Shown one piece after another: positions 34,081-44,098 of a stretch of DNA of 64,000 bases. The stretch is from CAZOZZ01 sp965262425 (lineage in GTDB: Bacteria; Acidobacteriota; Terriglobia; 20CM-2-55-15): the NCBI GenBank assembly GCA_965262425.1, contig OZ253536.1, positions 3,720,001 to 3,784,000 of the forward strand. Reading direction: 5' to 3'. The position numbers and the translations under genes were made by a program. Position 1 is the first letter of the stretch, and each line of letters begins with the position of its first letter. Below the pieces are notes generated by a model. The model saw only the letters and a program-made list of their open reading frames with translations, was not told the DNA's origin and did not search any database.

Positions 34081-36128
34081 GCAGATCCATGTGACTGCCC
34101 TCTTCGACAATCCGGCCTTCGTGTAGCACCACGATGTGGTCGGCACGCTCGACCGTGGACGCGCGGTGTGCGATTTGAATCACGGTCCTGTCCCGTGAGA
34201 TCTCACGAATCGTCTGCTGTATCGCATGTTCGCTAATTGAATCGAGTGAGCTGGTCGCCTCATCCAGGAATAACAGCGGTGGGTTGGATAAGAGCGCACG
34301 CGCGAGGCAAAGCCGCTGCTGCTGTCCACCGGACAGTTTCATGCCGCGCTCTCCGACCAGGGTTTGATATCCTTCAGGCAACTCCTGTATGAACGAATCG
34401 GAATTCGCCAATTTAGCGGCGGCAACGACGTCTCCATCCGAGTGGCCTTCGCGCCCGAATATGATGTTCTCAGTCACAGTTCCGTGGATGAGGAAAGGGT
34501 CCTGGCTGACGAATCCGATCGCCCGGCGCCACGACTCCAGGTCGTACTCCGAGAGCGGAACATCGTCAACCAGAATCTCACCCTTGGTCGGTTCATAGAG
34601 ACCCAGCAGCAAATTCACGATCGTGGACTTGCCGGCTCCCGACGTGCCAACCAACGCCATGACTTTGCCCTTCTCGAACGTCAGGTTCAAACCACGCAAC
34701 AACGGCTCGCGGCCGGCATGCGCAAAGTGGACGTTTCTAATCGCGATGCCTGTGCTGAGTTCCGTAAAGAACCGGCCTCCCTTGCGAAGAGGCGGGCGGG
34801 GTAGAACGAGCGCGGCGTGGATCGCCTCCACCTCAGGCAGGATGCCGACCACCTCCATCTTCATTCGACCTAGCTCCGTAATACTCGGCATAAGCTGCAC
34901 CAGACCCGCTGCGAAGATGCCAAGTTCCGGAAACATCGAACCGAGATTTTCCGACGCCTGATAACGCAGGCCGAACAATAGGCCGAGAGCCACCAGGACG
35001 GCCGAAAACTCCATCAGCTGCTTCGGGACTGCAAGCCAAATGAGATCTTTCGTCCACAAATGTACGAACCGGCGATTCATACTCCTGAATTTTTCGGGTC
35101 TTCCGCAGAATTTGTGGGTAAAACCGTCTTCCATCGCCGCTTGAGGAGACCACGGTGCTCGCCAAGCCTCAAGGCTTCCCTCGCAAGCTCGGCGGCTGCG
35201 CCGGCCTTGACCCTCGGCTGCGCTCCGCGGTGTCGGCTGGTGTGGGCGATGGGGAACGGGGCCTCCGGCGGGGGCTCCGGGCACCGGGTGTAGGCGTCCG
35301 ACCGAAGTGGGTACTGGAATATTCGCCGTCGAACAAAAGAATAAGGTACTTTGTTTCAATTACTTATGTGCGCACAGGCCTTTGGACTGCCCACAAATTC
35401 TGCGGAGGAGGCAATTTTTCAACCCAGTAGCCGGTTGTGCAAAAGGCGATCATCTGTCGGATACCCGTAATCAGTTCGTTCGCAACAACATGTTGTTCGG
35501 CTCCCACGTCCGCTCTTTCGCGGCCGACATTGTAAGAAACCTTCCTTGAAAGGTAGGAAATAGCCTGGTAGTAGACCAACCCCAATCCTCCGAGAACGAT
35601 CACGCCAGATGGAAAAATCAATACGAGGACCGTCAGAATCGCGAGGGCCTTCAGAGCCTCCGCAGCCATTTGCGGCAGTCGTCTCATCAGAACGGCCACC
35701 TTCGCAGGAGCGACGACGCCTCGATAGATGAGGGTCCCCAGCTTGTTTTCAAGAAAGAACTGGTAGGAACTCTTGGAATACCCTTCAATGATCTGGTGCT
35801 TGATATCGAACAATATCCTGCCGCTGGAGTAGGCGGTCAAAGCCTCGCGCAACAAGCTGAAGAAAGCCCTTGCCGCAAAGACAATAACGAGCACCACGGC
35901 CGCAGCCATGATCGGGTCATCGAGAGGAACGAGTTCGCTGAGGAGCGTCATCGCTCGACGAATTCCTGTGGGTTGCTCCCCCGTCTCCCCGGCCATCGAG
36001 GACAAGAGTGGGAACAGCGCGGCAAGGCCGAGCGCCTCAAGACCCGAAGCGACGATCGTCACAAGAAAGAGCGCCACATAGCGGTATCTGTGAGGCCGGA
36101 GGAAATAGAAAAATAGAGAGAAGTTCAA
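34049..36128 (-). pseudogene. MsbA-like ABC exporter gene split by MITE copy 4
   Basis: The membrane half (36128 to 35413) begins near TTG 36128 with NFSLFFYFLRPHRYRYVALF and has several hydrophobic helices; the ATPase half (35095 to 34049) has Walker A ALVGTSGAGKST, the signature LSGGQQQRLCLARAL, Walker B LLFLDEATSSLD and the switch QIAHRAS. Removal of 325 bp restores YWVEKFRSMNRRF in frame, 584 residues, normal for a fused exporter subunit. The last 15 residues (MDLHADGQYRF) do not look native. Predicted role: export of a lipid-linked glycan. Confidence 0.85.
35096..35412 (+). mobile_element. MITE-like element, copy 4
   Basis: 317 bp, plus orientation, target duplication AATTTTTC at 35088-35095 and 35413-35420. 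Inserted between the last transmembrane helices of the ABC exporter gene, antisense to it. Confidence 0.93.
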
Positions 36129-36204
36129 CGGATTCGCGCCTCCGATAGCACCTATTACGAAGATAACGTCCTCAAAAACCGAGAAGGCAATCGGCCCCGG
36201 CCGA

Positions 36205-37266
36205 TCAAAAACAATGCCTCGGATACCTGAGCTCCGGCAATCTCTGTTTGAGAACCGTCGCCGGCCCCCGAAGCCGTTCGACCAGAACTGGCGAGAGGGC
36301 GACGACGAACACGTAGAAGATTGAAGCAGGTAGTGCGGCCAGTTTCGGTCCCAGTCGAACGCCCGGACCAAGCCGGCCGTAGAGAACACTCCGGAAAGCG
36401 GACAGTTCATCGGAAGATAGATCGAACGTCCGGTCCATGTTGGAGATCATTTCTTCCAGCGCTTCGAGGGTGGCAACAAACTGGTCCTTGCCGGGGCACT
36501 TATTCCACAACCCATCCTGGAGCCGCAGCAACAAACCTAACTCCTCGACCTGGGGGGAGTCGGAAAACTCTCGAACGAAACGGTCGTGAGAGCGCCTGGT
36601 TTCATCTTCCTGCACCGTACTTCCGATTATGGACTGTCGGCCTCCATGCACCCTCTGTAACGTGAGGAACTCCGGCACGATTGCCCCGTTAAGCCGTGCT
36701 CGCGCAACCTTCGTCCAGAGATCATAGTCGTCGGCTGGAGCGAATGTGGGGTCATAGCCATCGAGTTCGAGAATCGCTTTCCGCCGGTACATCACCGAAG
36801 GATGCCACATCGGACAGAGTCCCAGGGCCAGGGTGCCAAGGTAGGCCCCGAAGTTGTCGATTCGGGGACACCACCGGCGGATCTTTCGTCCCCTGGAATC
36901 AATGGCGTACAGCCATGTCCCAACGATCGCCACGTCCGCTCTCTCATCAAGCAATGTCACTTGCGCTTGAAGACGGTCTGGAAGGCACGCGTCATCCTGG
37001 TCGAGACGGGCCACGTATTCCCCGCGGGCATTCTCCAAACCTTTGTTCAAAGAAGCAGGTTGACCGATATTGGGAGAGTTCAAAACAAGGCGTATTCGAG
37101 CGTCATCGTATGATCGAATCAACTGTACCGACTCGTCCGTGCTGGCGTCATCAATGATGAGGAATTCGAAGTCGTCAAACGTTTGGCCGAGGACACTCCG
37201 AATGGCTTCCCGCAGGAAAGAAACGCCATTGTAGACGGTCATCAGTACTGTGACGCGGGGTGACAC
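36205..37266 (-). CDS. Family 2 glycosyltransferase
   Basis: 353 residues. GT-A features: VTVLMTVYNGVSFLREAIRS at the start, FLIIDDASTDES, ARLDQDDACLPDRLQ (DxD-type metal motif) and APADDYDLWTK (catalytic region). A hydrophobic stretch near residues 310-330 (LPASIFYVFVVALSPVLV) may anchor it to the membrane. It follows the RmlD-like gene closely and precedes the exporter, so it adds a sugar during repeat-unit assembly. Donor and acceptor unknown. Confidence 0.9.
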   Translation of the reverse strand: MSPRVTVLMTVYNGVSFLREAIRSVLGQTFDDFEFLIIDDASTDESVQLIRSYDDARIRLVLNSPNIGQPASLNKGLENARGEYVARLDQDDACLPDRLQAQVTLLDERADVAIVGTWLYAIDSRGRKIRRWCPRIDNFGAYLGTLALGLCPMWHPSVMYRRKAILELDGYDPTFAPADDYDLWTKVARARLNGAIVPEFLTLQRVHGGRQSIIGSTVQEDETRRSHDRFVREFSDSPQVEELGLLLRLQDGLWNKCPGKDQFVATLEALEEMISNMDRTFDLSSDELSAFRSVLYGRLGPGVRLGPKLAALPASIFYVFVVALSPVLVERLRGPATVLKQRLPELRYPRHCF

Positions 37267-37273
37267 GGTGCCT

Positions 37274-38173
37274 CTAGTCAGAGTGCTCCTTTGCCTCCAG
37301 TGCCGGCATCAACTCCCCTGTCACGTACTCGCGAAGGGCGGCCTTCCACGATGGCATCGTGTGGATCTTCAACAATTCAAGCTTCAGGTTTCGCATCGCT
37401 TCAGACCTGGCCCGGGGCGCCGGCAACGGGAAATGCGCTGAGGAAACCGGCTCAATCGAAACGTCGTCGTTCTGGATGATGTCCTTGATCTCGAGAGCGA
37501 CCTCATACCTGGAGCAGACCCCTTCGTTCACCATGTGGTACAGGCCATAGAATTCGGTTCCCAATAATCTCTCGATGCCTAGCAGCAGATCTTTCGCGTA
37601 GGTCGGGCTTCCGAGTTTGTCGTCAACGGCCTTGAGCTTCGTCCTTCCTTCTGTGATCAGACTTGCGATCTTACCAACGAATTTCTTGTCTTTCCTTCCG
37701 CCTCCGACCATCCAGCCCGCACGCACAATGTAGTACTTGCGGAGTGAGTTGGCGACGTAACGCTCACCAGCCAGTTTTGAATGGCCATAAACATTGGCCG
37801 GTCGGGGCTCGTCGAACTCGATATAAGGATCCGCCTTGTCGCCCCAAAACACACCAGCGGTGGAAATATAGACAAGCGTCGTGTCGAATTCCAGGCAGGC
37901 ATACACGACGTTCTGGGTCCCGATCGCATTGCTATGGTAGGCCCAGTCAGGTTCTTGCTCGCAGCGATCCACATCGGTTGCAGCAGCCAGATGCAAAACG
38001 ACGTCGGGTTTGGCATCTCCGATCATGTTCCGGACCCCGGCAGGCTCCCGAACATCCAGGACATGCGGGCTGTCGACGCAATCCGTCAGGATCAACTCAT
38101 AGTCCTTGAACACGCCGGGGGCATAAGACCCGACCATTCCGGAGGCCCCCGTGACCAATATCCGCTGTGTCAT
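37274..38173 (-). CDS. RmlD-like dTDP-sugar reductase (extended SDR)
   Basis: 299 residues from ATG 38173, chosen over an upstream frame because AAAGGAGACA stands directly before it. Motifs: RILVTGASGMVGSYA (NAD(P) binding), VVLHLAAATDVDRCEQEPDW (typical of RmlD), YISTAGVFWG and VYGHSKLAGERYV (Tyr-Lys). dTDP-4-dehydrorhamnose reductase is the best-known relative. RmlA-C are not in the window, so the substrate may be another 4-keto sugar. Confidence 0.85.
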   Translation of the reverse strand: MTQRILVTGASGMVGSYAPGVFKDYELILTDCVDSPHVLDVREPAGVRNMIGDAKPDVVLHLAAATDVDRCEQEPDWAYHSNAIGTQNVVYACLEFDTTLVYISTAGVFWGDKADPYIEFDEPRPANVYGHSKLAGERYVANSLRKYYIVRAGWMVGGGRKDKKFVGKIASLITEGRTKLKAVDDKLGSPTYAKDLLLGIERLLGTEFYGLYHMVNEGVCSRYEVALEIKDIIQNDDVSIEPVSSAHFPLPAPRARSEAMRNLKLELLKIHTMPSWKAALREYVTGELMPALEAKEHSD

Positions 38174-38261
38174 TGTCTCCTTTCGTGGCGCGTCCGATCG
38201 AATTGGTAGCACCCGAACCCTTGAACCGTTCGCCGCCTCCGAATTCAGGATTATATCGACT

Positions 38262-39062
38262 TTATATTACAGAGTTCCAACCCGATGTTCTAAAAAGGCG
38301 GGAAAGAGCGGATCGCTTACTGTTTTTAGCGAATGAAGTCGGGGGATCGACCACCAGGGGTTCACCGGCCACAACGGACCGGGGGTTATCTTCGACCAGT
38401 TTGTGCGCGGCTTCGTCACCGATAATTGCTGCGGCCGCGTCCCGGCCCTCAGACAGAACGGGCGGGCGTCGATTCGCCCTGTGAGTGTCGGTCGCAATGA
38501 AGTGAACGCAATTGTGTTTTAGAAGCGTTTCAACACACTTCAGGGCCGCACCGCCAAACTCCCCGGTCACGCTCATGGCAGTCACTTGAATTCGAACGCC
38601 CCGTTCAACGAAGTCCGCGACAATCGCAGGACGGTTCTGAATCTGGCTGTTCCGCTCGGGATGAACCAGGATGGGAATGATCCCATTGATCTGAAGCTTG
38701 TAGAACAGTTCTTCCGCCCCGACCGGCACGTTCATCGACGGGAACTCAATCAGCATGTAGTTTCGCTGATTGAGCTTGGTCACCTTTTTCGCCGCCGCCT
38801 TTTCGACGATGTCGTGGGCGATATGAACTTCATTCCCCGGCAGGATCTGGAGCGAACCGCCGATTTCCTTCTGCAGAGCTTCGACTCGTTCCACGATCTC
38901 AGACGGCTCCGGGTTGTGCGACAACCCGTTAAACATGTGCGGCGTCGCCACCATCTGCTCGATCCCATCTTCGGCGGCAATTCGAACCATTTCGAGCGAC
39001 TCCTCAAGGTGGCGGGCACCGTCGTCGAGGTCGGGAAGGATGTGGGAGTGGATGTCGATCAT
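38262..39062 (-). CDS. CpsB/YwqE-type PHP-family tyrosine-protein phosphatase
   Basis: 266 residues. The PHP metal site is seen in MIDIHSHILPDLDDGARHLE, VATPHMFNG, PGNEVHIAHD, ILVHPERN and FIATDTHRANRR. Proteins of this type dephosphorylate the tyrosine kinase that controls capsule polymerisation in other bacteria. It sits next to the antiterminator at the start of the locus. No BY-kinase is in the window, so its partner must lie elsewhere. Confidence 0.88.
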   Translation of the reverse strand: MIDIHSHILPDLDDGARHLEESLEMVRIAAEDGIEQMVATPHMFNGLSHNPEPSEIVERVEALQKEIGGSLQILPGNEVHIAHDIVEKAAAKKVTKLNQRNYMLIEFPSMNVPVGAEELFYKLQINGIIPILVHPERNSQIQNRPAIVADFVERGVRIQVTAMSVTGEFGGAALKCVETLLKHNCVHFIATDTHRANRRPPVLSEGRDAAAAIIGDEAAHKLVEDNPRSVVAGEPLVVDPPTSFAKNSKRSALSRLFRTSGWNSVI

Positions 39063-39212
39063 GGGAATCTGAAGTCCGTGGTCCGGGGGCCGAAGTCAAG
39101 ACGATCAATCGGACACTAGCACAATCAGGATACCACCAAGCCGCGAGCCTGCACCGAACATTGCTCCCCGATCCCCGACCTCGGACCTCGGACTTCGGCC
39201 CCCCGGCCCCCC
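39063..39212. other. Gap with inverted GACCTCGGAC-type words
   Basis: The words GAAGTCCGTGGTCCGGGGGC at 39071 and GGACCTCGGACTTCGGCCCC at 39181 form an imperfect inverted pair, able to fold. No gene. Confidence 0.5.
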
Positions 39213-39701
39213 TCACCGCGGCTCAATCCAGGCCGCATCCACCTCCGCCTCTATCGACCGTTGCAGCAGGTGGACCGAGACTATCAGTCTCGTCAGTCCC
39301 TTCTTCCGACTCAGGATCCCCTCACAACCTTCCAACGGCCCATAGTTCACTCGGACCTTGCGACCGACTTTGAGGTAGGGATGCGGATTGTTTGGCAGTT
39401 CGGATGTCACCAGGATGCGGACGGCCTCGACCTCAGCGTCGGGGATGATCGCGGGCTCTCCATCAATCGTTACAAAGGACAGGGCGCCGTAAGGCTGAAG
39501 TGATTTTCGGTAGCTCTCCGCGTCGGCATGAACGAAAAGGTAGCTCTTGAACAGCGGTTCCTCGACAATCTTGTAACGGTCGCTCCAACGACGACGCACC
39601 TTCTGCGTGGCCAGGTAGGACTCGATGCCACGATTCGTGAGCTCGTGCTCGACTCTTCTTTCGTGACGGGGTCGTGTGTATAGCGCGTACCAGTTCAGCA
39701 T
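39213..39701 (-). CDS. NusG-like antiterminator of the RfaH/UpxY type
   Basis: 162 residues from ATG 39701 (MLNWYALYTRPRHERRVEHE). The NGN domain shows WYALYTRPRHE and LFKSYLFVHAD, and the C-terminal KOW region reads VGRKVRVNYGPLEGCEGILS. Specialised NusG paralogues of this kind are encoded at the front of polysaccharide loci and let polymerase read through the long operon. The longer frame into the MITE is an artefact. It should be cotranscribed with the genes at lower coordinates. Confidence 0.9.
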   Translation of the reverse strand: MLNWYALYTRPRHERRVEHELTNRGIESYLATQKVRRRWSDRYKIVEEPLFKSYLFVHADAESYRKSLQPYGALSFVTIDGEPAIIPDAEVEAVRILVTSELPNNPHPYLKVGRKVRVNYGPLEGCEGILSRKKGLTRLIVSVHLLQRSIEAEVDAAWIEPR

Positions 39702-39734
39702 TGAGGTCTCAATTCCCTTTACAGTGAAAACTTT

Positions 39735-40051
39735 GCCTCCTCCGCAGAATTTGTGGGCAGTCCAAAGGCCTGTGCGCACATAAGTAATTGAAACAAAGTA
39801 CCTTATTCTTTTGTTCGACGGCGAATATTCCAGTACCCACTTCGGTCGGACGCCTACACCCGGTGCCCGGAGCCCCCGCCGGAGGCCCCGTTCCCCATCG
39901 CCCACACCAGCCGACACCGCGGAGCGCAGCCGAGGGTCAAGGCCGGCGCAGCCGCCGAGCTTGCGAGGGAAGCCTTGAGGCTTGGCGAGCACCGTGGTCT
40001 CCTCAAGCGGCGATGGAAGACGGTTTTACCCACAAATTCTGCGGAAGACCC
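39735..40051 (-). mobile_element. MITE-like element, copy 5
   Basis: 317 bp, minus orientation, target duplication AAAACTTT at 39727-39734 and 40052-40059. Its inner edge is 34 bases upstream of the antiterminator start, so it lies in the leader of that gene, in the same orientation as transcription if its GGGTCTTCC end is taken as first. Confidence 0.93.
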
Positions 40052-40113
40052 AAAACTTTTTCCCCGTGCCTCTGTGAAGAAAATCTAGATTCCACGACCG
40101 TCGGCGTAGGCTC

Positions 40114-40985
40114 CTAGTCATCGTCCTTGTGCAGGATCGTCAACCGATGCTGAAGCGGGCCATCGTAGGCGTGATAGAAGGGCGGTCTGTTGCTGTAATA
40201 CGACTGATGCCACGGACACAACTCATCCACAAGAATCTGGTCTCCGGAACGCCAGGGATAGTCGAGAAAACGCACGACGGTCCCATCCGGCAATTGTTTC
40301 TCAACTCGATTACAGCAATAGAAAAGAGTCGTAGCGTTCAGCGACTTTCTGAATAACCGGAAATAGTTAGCGATGTCTGGCGGATTCATTCCTGCATCGA
40401 CGCGATGTTGATTGCCAGGCTAATTGGCCCGTTACCGATCACCTGGGCATTATCGGCCTGAACCAAAACGACACCAATTTCCCGCTCATTCAGAGCCTGC
40501 AGGTAATCTTCGCCACTCGTGACCAAGCACATTCTCACACTCTCTACCGACGTGTCTATGTACGTCGCATCCATGAGAAGGGGAGCGGTCAAATTGACAA
40601 CTACGATCTTTGCCCGAATCCTGGGGTTGGCTAGCAAGAGGGAAGACAGAGTTCCAAATCCATCGCCTACGACAACAATCGGTTCCCGCAACGACTCGGT
40701 TTGAACCCACTCTTCAAGCAACGCGAGGGTCATCACCTGACGTAGGGTGGCTAGATCTATCAGCGTTCTTCTTCGAGTGTGGATTCTTTCCGCCCTGTCC
40801 AGCAGAGACCGAAAATGCCTAAACCGCCTACCCTTCCAACGGAAGGGAGCCTGCAGAACCGTGTGAGCTGTTCGATAAAAATAGGATCGCCTCGGCAGAC
40901 CTCTGCCTTCCGGAAGGCCACATCCAACGAATTCTCCCTTCACAATCTCGAAATCCTCAAGGGATTTCGCCCAATGGGACGACAT
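40114..40985 (-). pseudogene. Sugar O-methyltransferase-like gene split by a frameshift
   Basis: The 5' frame (40985 to 40386) contains EPIVVVGDGFGTLSSLLLAN (SAM-binding-like) and ends ISLAINIASMQE; the 3' frame (40389 to 40114) continues MNPPDIANYFRLFRK, LFYCCNRVEKQLPDGTVVRF and PWHQSYYSNRPPFYHAYDGP. The pieces match consecutive parts of the putative sugar O-methyltransferase family related to NanM-type proteins. One base is missing at the ATGA junction (GAATG for GAAATG). Two coupled polypeptides could still form, but loss of function is more likely. Confidence 0.7.
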
Positions 40986-41146
40986 ACGCTGTTCAGGCAG
41001 ACGAATCTGAGACTACAACTCTTTTCGGGCGTCGCTGTCTACGAGCAAGCTAAACCCTCCCCTGAAAACTTCTCCTTTCACTCCACAACACTCAACGTAA
41101 ACCCATCCAACCAGACCTTCCCACTTAACAGATTATCAAATTTTCG

Positions 41147-41463
41147 GCCTCCTCCGCAGAATTTGTGGGCAGTCCAAAGGCCTGTGCGCACATAAGTAAT
41201 TGAAACAAAGTACCTTATTCTTTTGTTCGACGGCGAATATTCCAGTACCCACTTCGGTCGGACGCCTACACCCGGTGCCCGGAGCCCCCGCCGGAGGCCC
41301 CGTTCCCCATCGCCCACACCAGCCGACACCGCGGAGCGCAGCCGAGGGTCAAGGCCGGCGCAGCCGCCGAGCTTGCGAGGGAAGCCTTGAGGCTTGGCGA
41401 GCACCGTGGTCTCCTCAAGCGGCGATGGAAGACGGTTTTACCCACAAATTCTGCGGAAGACCC
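41147..41463 (-). mobile_element. MITE-like element, copy 6
   Basis: 317 bp, minus orientation, target duplication AATTTTCG at 41139-41146 and 41464-41471. Inserted near the 3' end of the TPR/carbohydrate-binding gene. Confidence 0.93.
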
Positions 41464-41852
41464 AATTTTCGGCTGGGGTTGCGCCGCACACGGACCGTGG
41501 CCATGTCCGAGGTCGCCGTGAAAGGGATCGTAAATTCCTGCCAGTAGGTCGTGCCCAGGGGAGCATCGGTCACCTGGCCCGCCACTTCAAGATACACGCC
41601 CTCGTCCGTGGATATCGCCTCGGTTTTCATCCAGAAGCTCAACTCGTAGGACTCGTTGCGTTCGACCGGGAGCCAGTGCCACACGTGAGAATAAGTAACG
41701 TTTTCCTCTCCGTCAAACTGGATGAGAAAACTGGCCATCCCATCCTTCGACTGCGTGGTGTCTCTTCGCGCCTCGGCATGCTCCCATGAAGAGTACCGCC
41801 AGTCGAAGCCGCCGTTCATCGGGTTGCGTTCGAAATCGCCGTTAGAAATTTC

Positions 41853-42128
41853 GCCTCCTCCGCAGAATTTGTGGGCAGTCCAAAGGCCTGTGCGCACATA
41901 AGTAATTGAAACAAAGCACCTTATTCTTTTGTTCGACGGCGAATATTCCAGTACCCACTTCGGTCGGACGCCTACACCCGGTGCCCGGAGCCCCCGCCGG
42001 AGGCCCCGTTCCCCATCGCCCACACCAGCCGACGAGCTTGCGAGGGAAGCCTTGAGGCTTGGCGAGCACCGTGGTCTCCTCAAGCGGCGATGGAAGACGG
42101 TTTTACCCACAAATTCTGCGGAAGACCC
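41853..42128 (-). mobile_element. MITE-like element, copy 7 (internal deletion)
   Basis: 276 bp, minus orientation, target duplication GAAATTTC (itself a palindrome) at 41845-41852 and 42129-42136. It lacks 41 bp of the GC-rich centre between CAGCCGAC and GAGCTTGCG and has one base change (CAAAGCACC for CAAAGTACC). Both ends are intact, so a shortened copy can still be mobilised or was shortened after insertion. Confidence 0.93.
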
Positions 42129-42915
42129 GAAATTTCCATGATGTCGGCGTCTGGGTCAAACACTTCGAACGCCGTGTGCGGCTGACCCAAGTTCACCAGA
42201 TAGTTCACGTAACCGAATCGTTCCCTCGTTTCGGTCTCGAACGTCTGCAGGCGCGTCCAGGCCAGCGACGCACCCAACTCGCTGCTTTGTCCCATGAAGT
42301 ACCCGAGTGCGGTCAGGTTGGCCGCCTTCGTGTTCGGCACATGCGTCGTAATGATAAATTCGGGATCTTCGTAAAACCGCCAGACCAGGTCGAGCACCTG
42401 GGTCAGAAAAGAGTTGTCCAGATCCGCGGTCCGTCGCAGTTCAAAGTCGGCCGTCGTCTGGTCCCCTAAGCGGAGATACAGGTTGGCCGCTCCCCAGTGC
42501 ATCTGGGCGTAATTGGGATCCATCTCCAGCGCCTTGGCCATGGCGCTCCGCGCATTGTCGGCATCTCCTTCCTGTTCGTAATACTTCGACAGTTCCAGCC
42601 AATGGGCCGACCTGAAGGGATTCAGGCGAACCGCGGCGAGGTACTGGACCTTGGCACCCTCCAGGTCCAGGTGCTGGGTGGAGTAGTTGTAAATCTGGGC
42701 GAGCGTGAACCGGTAGTCCGCGTTTTCCGGATCGTACTCGATAGCGCGTTCGTAGATGGCTGGATCGGGAACGCCCTCGCGGGTGATCCAGGCGGCCAGA
42801 AACAACCACCAGGTCTGGTAGAACATGAACCCGCAAACACCCAGCGTCAGGCCGATCGCGACCACCTTGCGCGGCCAGGTATTGAGTTCAATCTCCCACT
42901 TGCTGGCGGGTCTCA

Positions 42916-44034
42916 CTATTCTCGCTGGTCTGGGGGCACCCATTTCAACGTCGGCTCCGGACCGATGTATTCGGCGCGGGGCCGAATCAGGCGGTTATCG
43001 GCATACTGTTCGAGGACGTGCGCGGTCCAGCCGGCCATCCGGCTGACGGCAAAGAATGGCGTGAACAGGTCGATCGGAAGCCCGATTGTGTAGTACGTGC
43101 TGGCGGAATAGAAATCGACATTGGCGTTGAGCTTCTTTTCCTCGTTGACCATCTTTTCGATGTGCGTCGACATTTCGTACCACTTCGTGTTCCCGACCCG
43201 CTCGCCGGCTTCACTCGACATCCGTCTCAGGTGCGTGGCGCGGGGGTCTTCGGTCGTATAGACGCGGTGCCCGAAGCCGGGAATCTTTTTCTTTTCGGCA
43301 AAAATCTGCTGGACCGTTTCTTCGACCTTGGAATCGTCACCGATCTTCATCAGCAACCGCATCACGTTTGCGTTGGCCCCACCGTGGAGAGGGCCTTTGA
43401 GTGCTCCGATACCCGAGGTCACCGCGGAATACATATCCGACAGCGTCGCCGCGGTCACTCGCGCAGCGAACGTCGAGGCATTCAGTTCGTGGTCCGCGTG
43501 GAGAATCAAGGATATGTCCAACGCCCGCTCGACCACTTCGTTCGGCGCGTCACCAGTGAGCATGTAATAGAAGTTGCCCGCGTGGCTGAGGTCCGTCCGT
43601 GGCGGAACCGGATCCTTCCCATCACGAAGACGGGCGATCGCTGCGACGACCGTGGCGGTCTGGGCGGTCAGGCGCATCGCTTTCCGCCCGTTTGCCTCAA
43701 CCGAGGCATCCTCGGATTCCGGGTCGAACATGGACAGGACGGAAATGCCCGACCGTAAGGCTTCCATCGGCACGGCCGACTTCGCGAAATGCCTCATCAT
43801 GGCAAGCACTTCGTCGGGAATCGCCCTGGAGTTCGACATCGCGGTCCGTGTGTCTTCCAATTCACTCGCCGTGGGCAGCTTCCCAAACCAAAGCAGATGC
43901 GAGGTCTCTTCAAACGTCGAGTTTGGCGCCAGTTCGTGAATGTTATAGCCGCGGTAGGACAAAAGCCCTTTCGCACCATCGATATAGCAGATTCCAGATT
44001 CACCTGCGATGACGTCTTGAAGTCCTGCCGGCAT
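42916..44034 (-). CDS. gltA: Citrate synthase
   Basis: 372 residues, the short type II-like form. The start is MPAGLQDVIAGESGICYIDG. Catalytic residues: His in GPLHGGANANVM, His in IPGFGHRVYTTEDPR and Asp in NANVDFYSASTYY. It condenses oxaloacetate and acetyl-CoA at the entry of the TCA cycle; a 2-methylcitrate synthase of the same family cannot be ruled out from motifs alone. It is followed directly by the TPR gene with overlap, so they were probably cotranscribed. Confidence 0.92.
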   Translation of the reverse strand: MPAGLQDVIAGESGICYIDGAKGLLSYRGYNIHELAPNSTFEETSHLLWFGKLPTASELEDTRTAMSNSRAIPDEVLAMMRHFAKSAVPMEALRSGISVLSMFDPESEDASVEANGRKAMRLTAQTATVVAAIARLRDGKDPVPPRTDLSHAGNFYYMLTGDAPNEVVERALDISLILHADHELNASTFAARVTAATLSDMYSAVTSGIGALKGPLHGGANANVMRLLMKIGDDSKVEETVQQIFAEKKKIPGFGHRVYTTEDPRATHLRRMSSEAGERVGNTKWYEMSTHIEKMVNEEKKLNANVDFYSASTYYTIGLPIDLFTPFFAVSRMAGWTAHVLEQYADNRLIRPRAEYIGPEPTLKWVPPDQRE

Positions 44035-44098
44035 TCTTCCTCCTTACCCGATTCGACCGATCCCCTTTCGAAGGGACATGTCTTCGAGGGCGTTCATT

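Larger units (their letters stand above)
41078..42943 (-). pseudogene. TPR protein with C-terminal carbohydrate-binding-like domain, hit twice by the MITE
   Basis: From ATG 42943 (or a GTG at 42916 overlapping the citrate synthase stop) the frame has one transmembrane helix (VVAIGLTLGVCGFMFYQTWW), then TPR-like repeats (YERAIEYDPENADYRF, AKVQYLAAVRLNPF, MAKALEMDPNYAQMHW). After MITE copy 7 it continues NGDFERNPMNGGFDWRYSSW and ...SDMATVRVRRNP, a jelly-roll carbohydrate-binding-like domain, and after copy 6 KFDNLLSGKVWLDGFTLSVV. Removing both elements and one target copy each leaves 1257 bp, 418 codons plus stop, all in frame. Probably an envelope or polysaccharide assembly protein. Confidence 0.85.
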
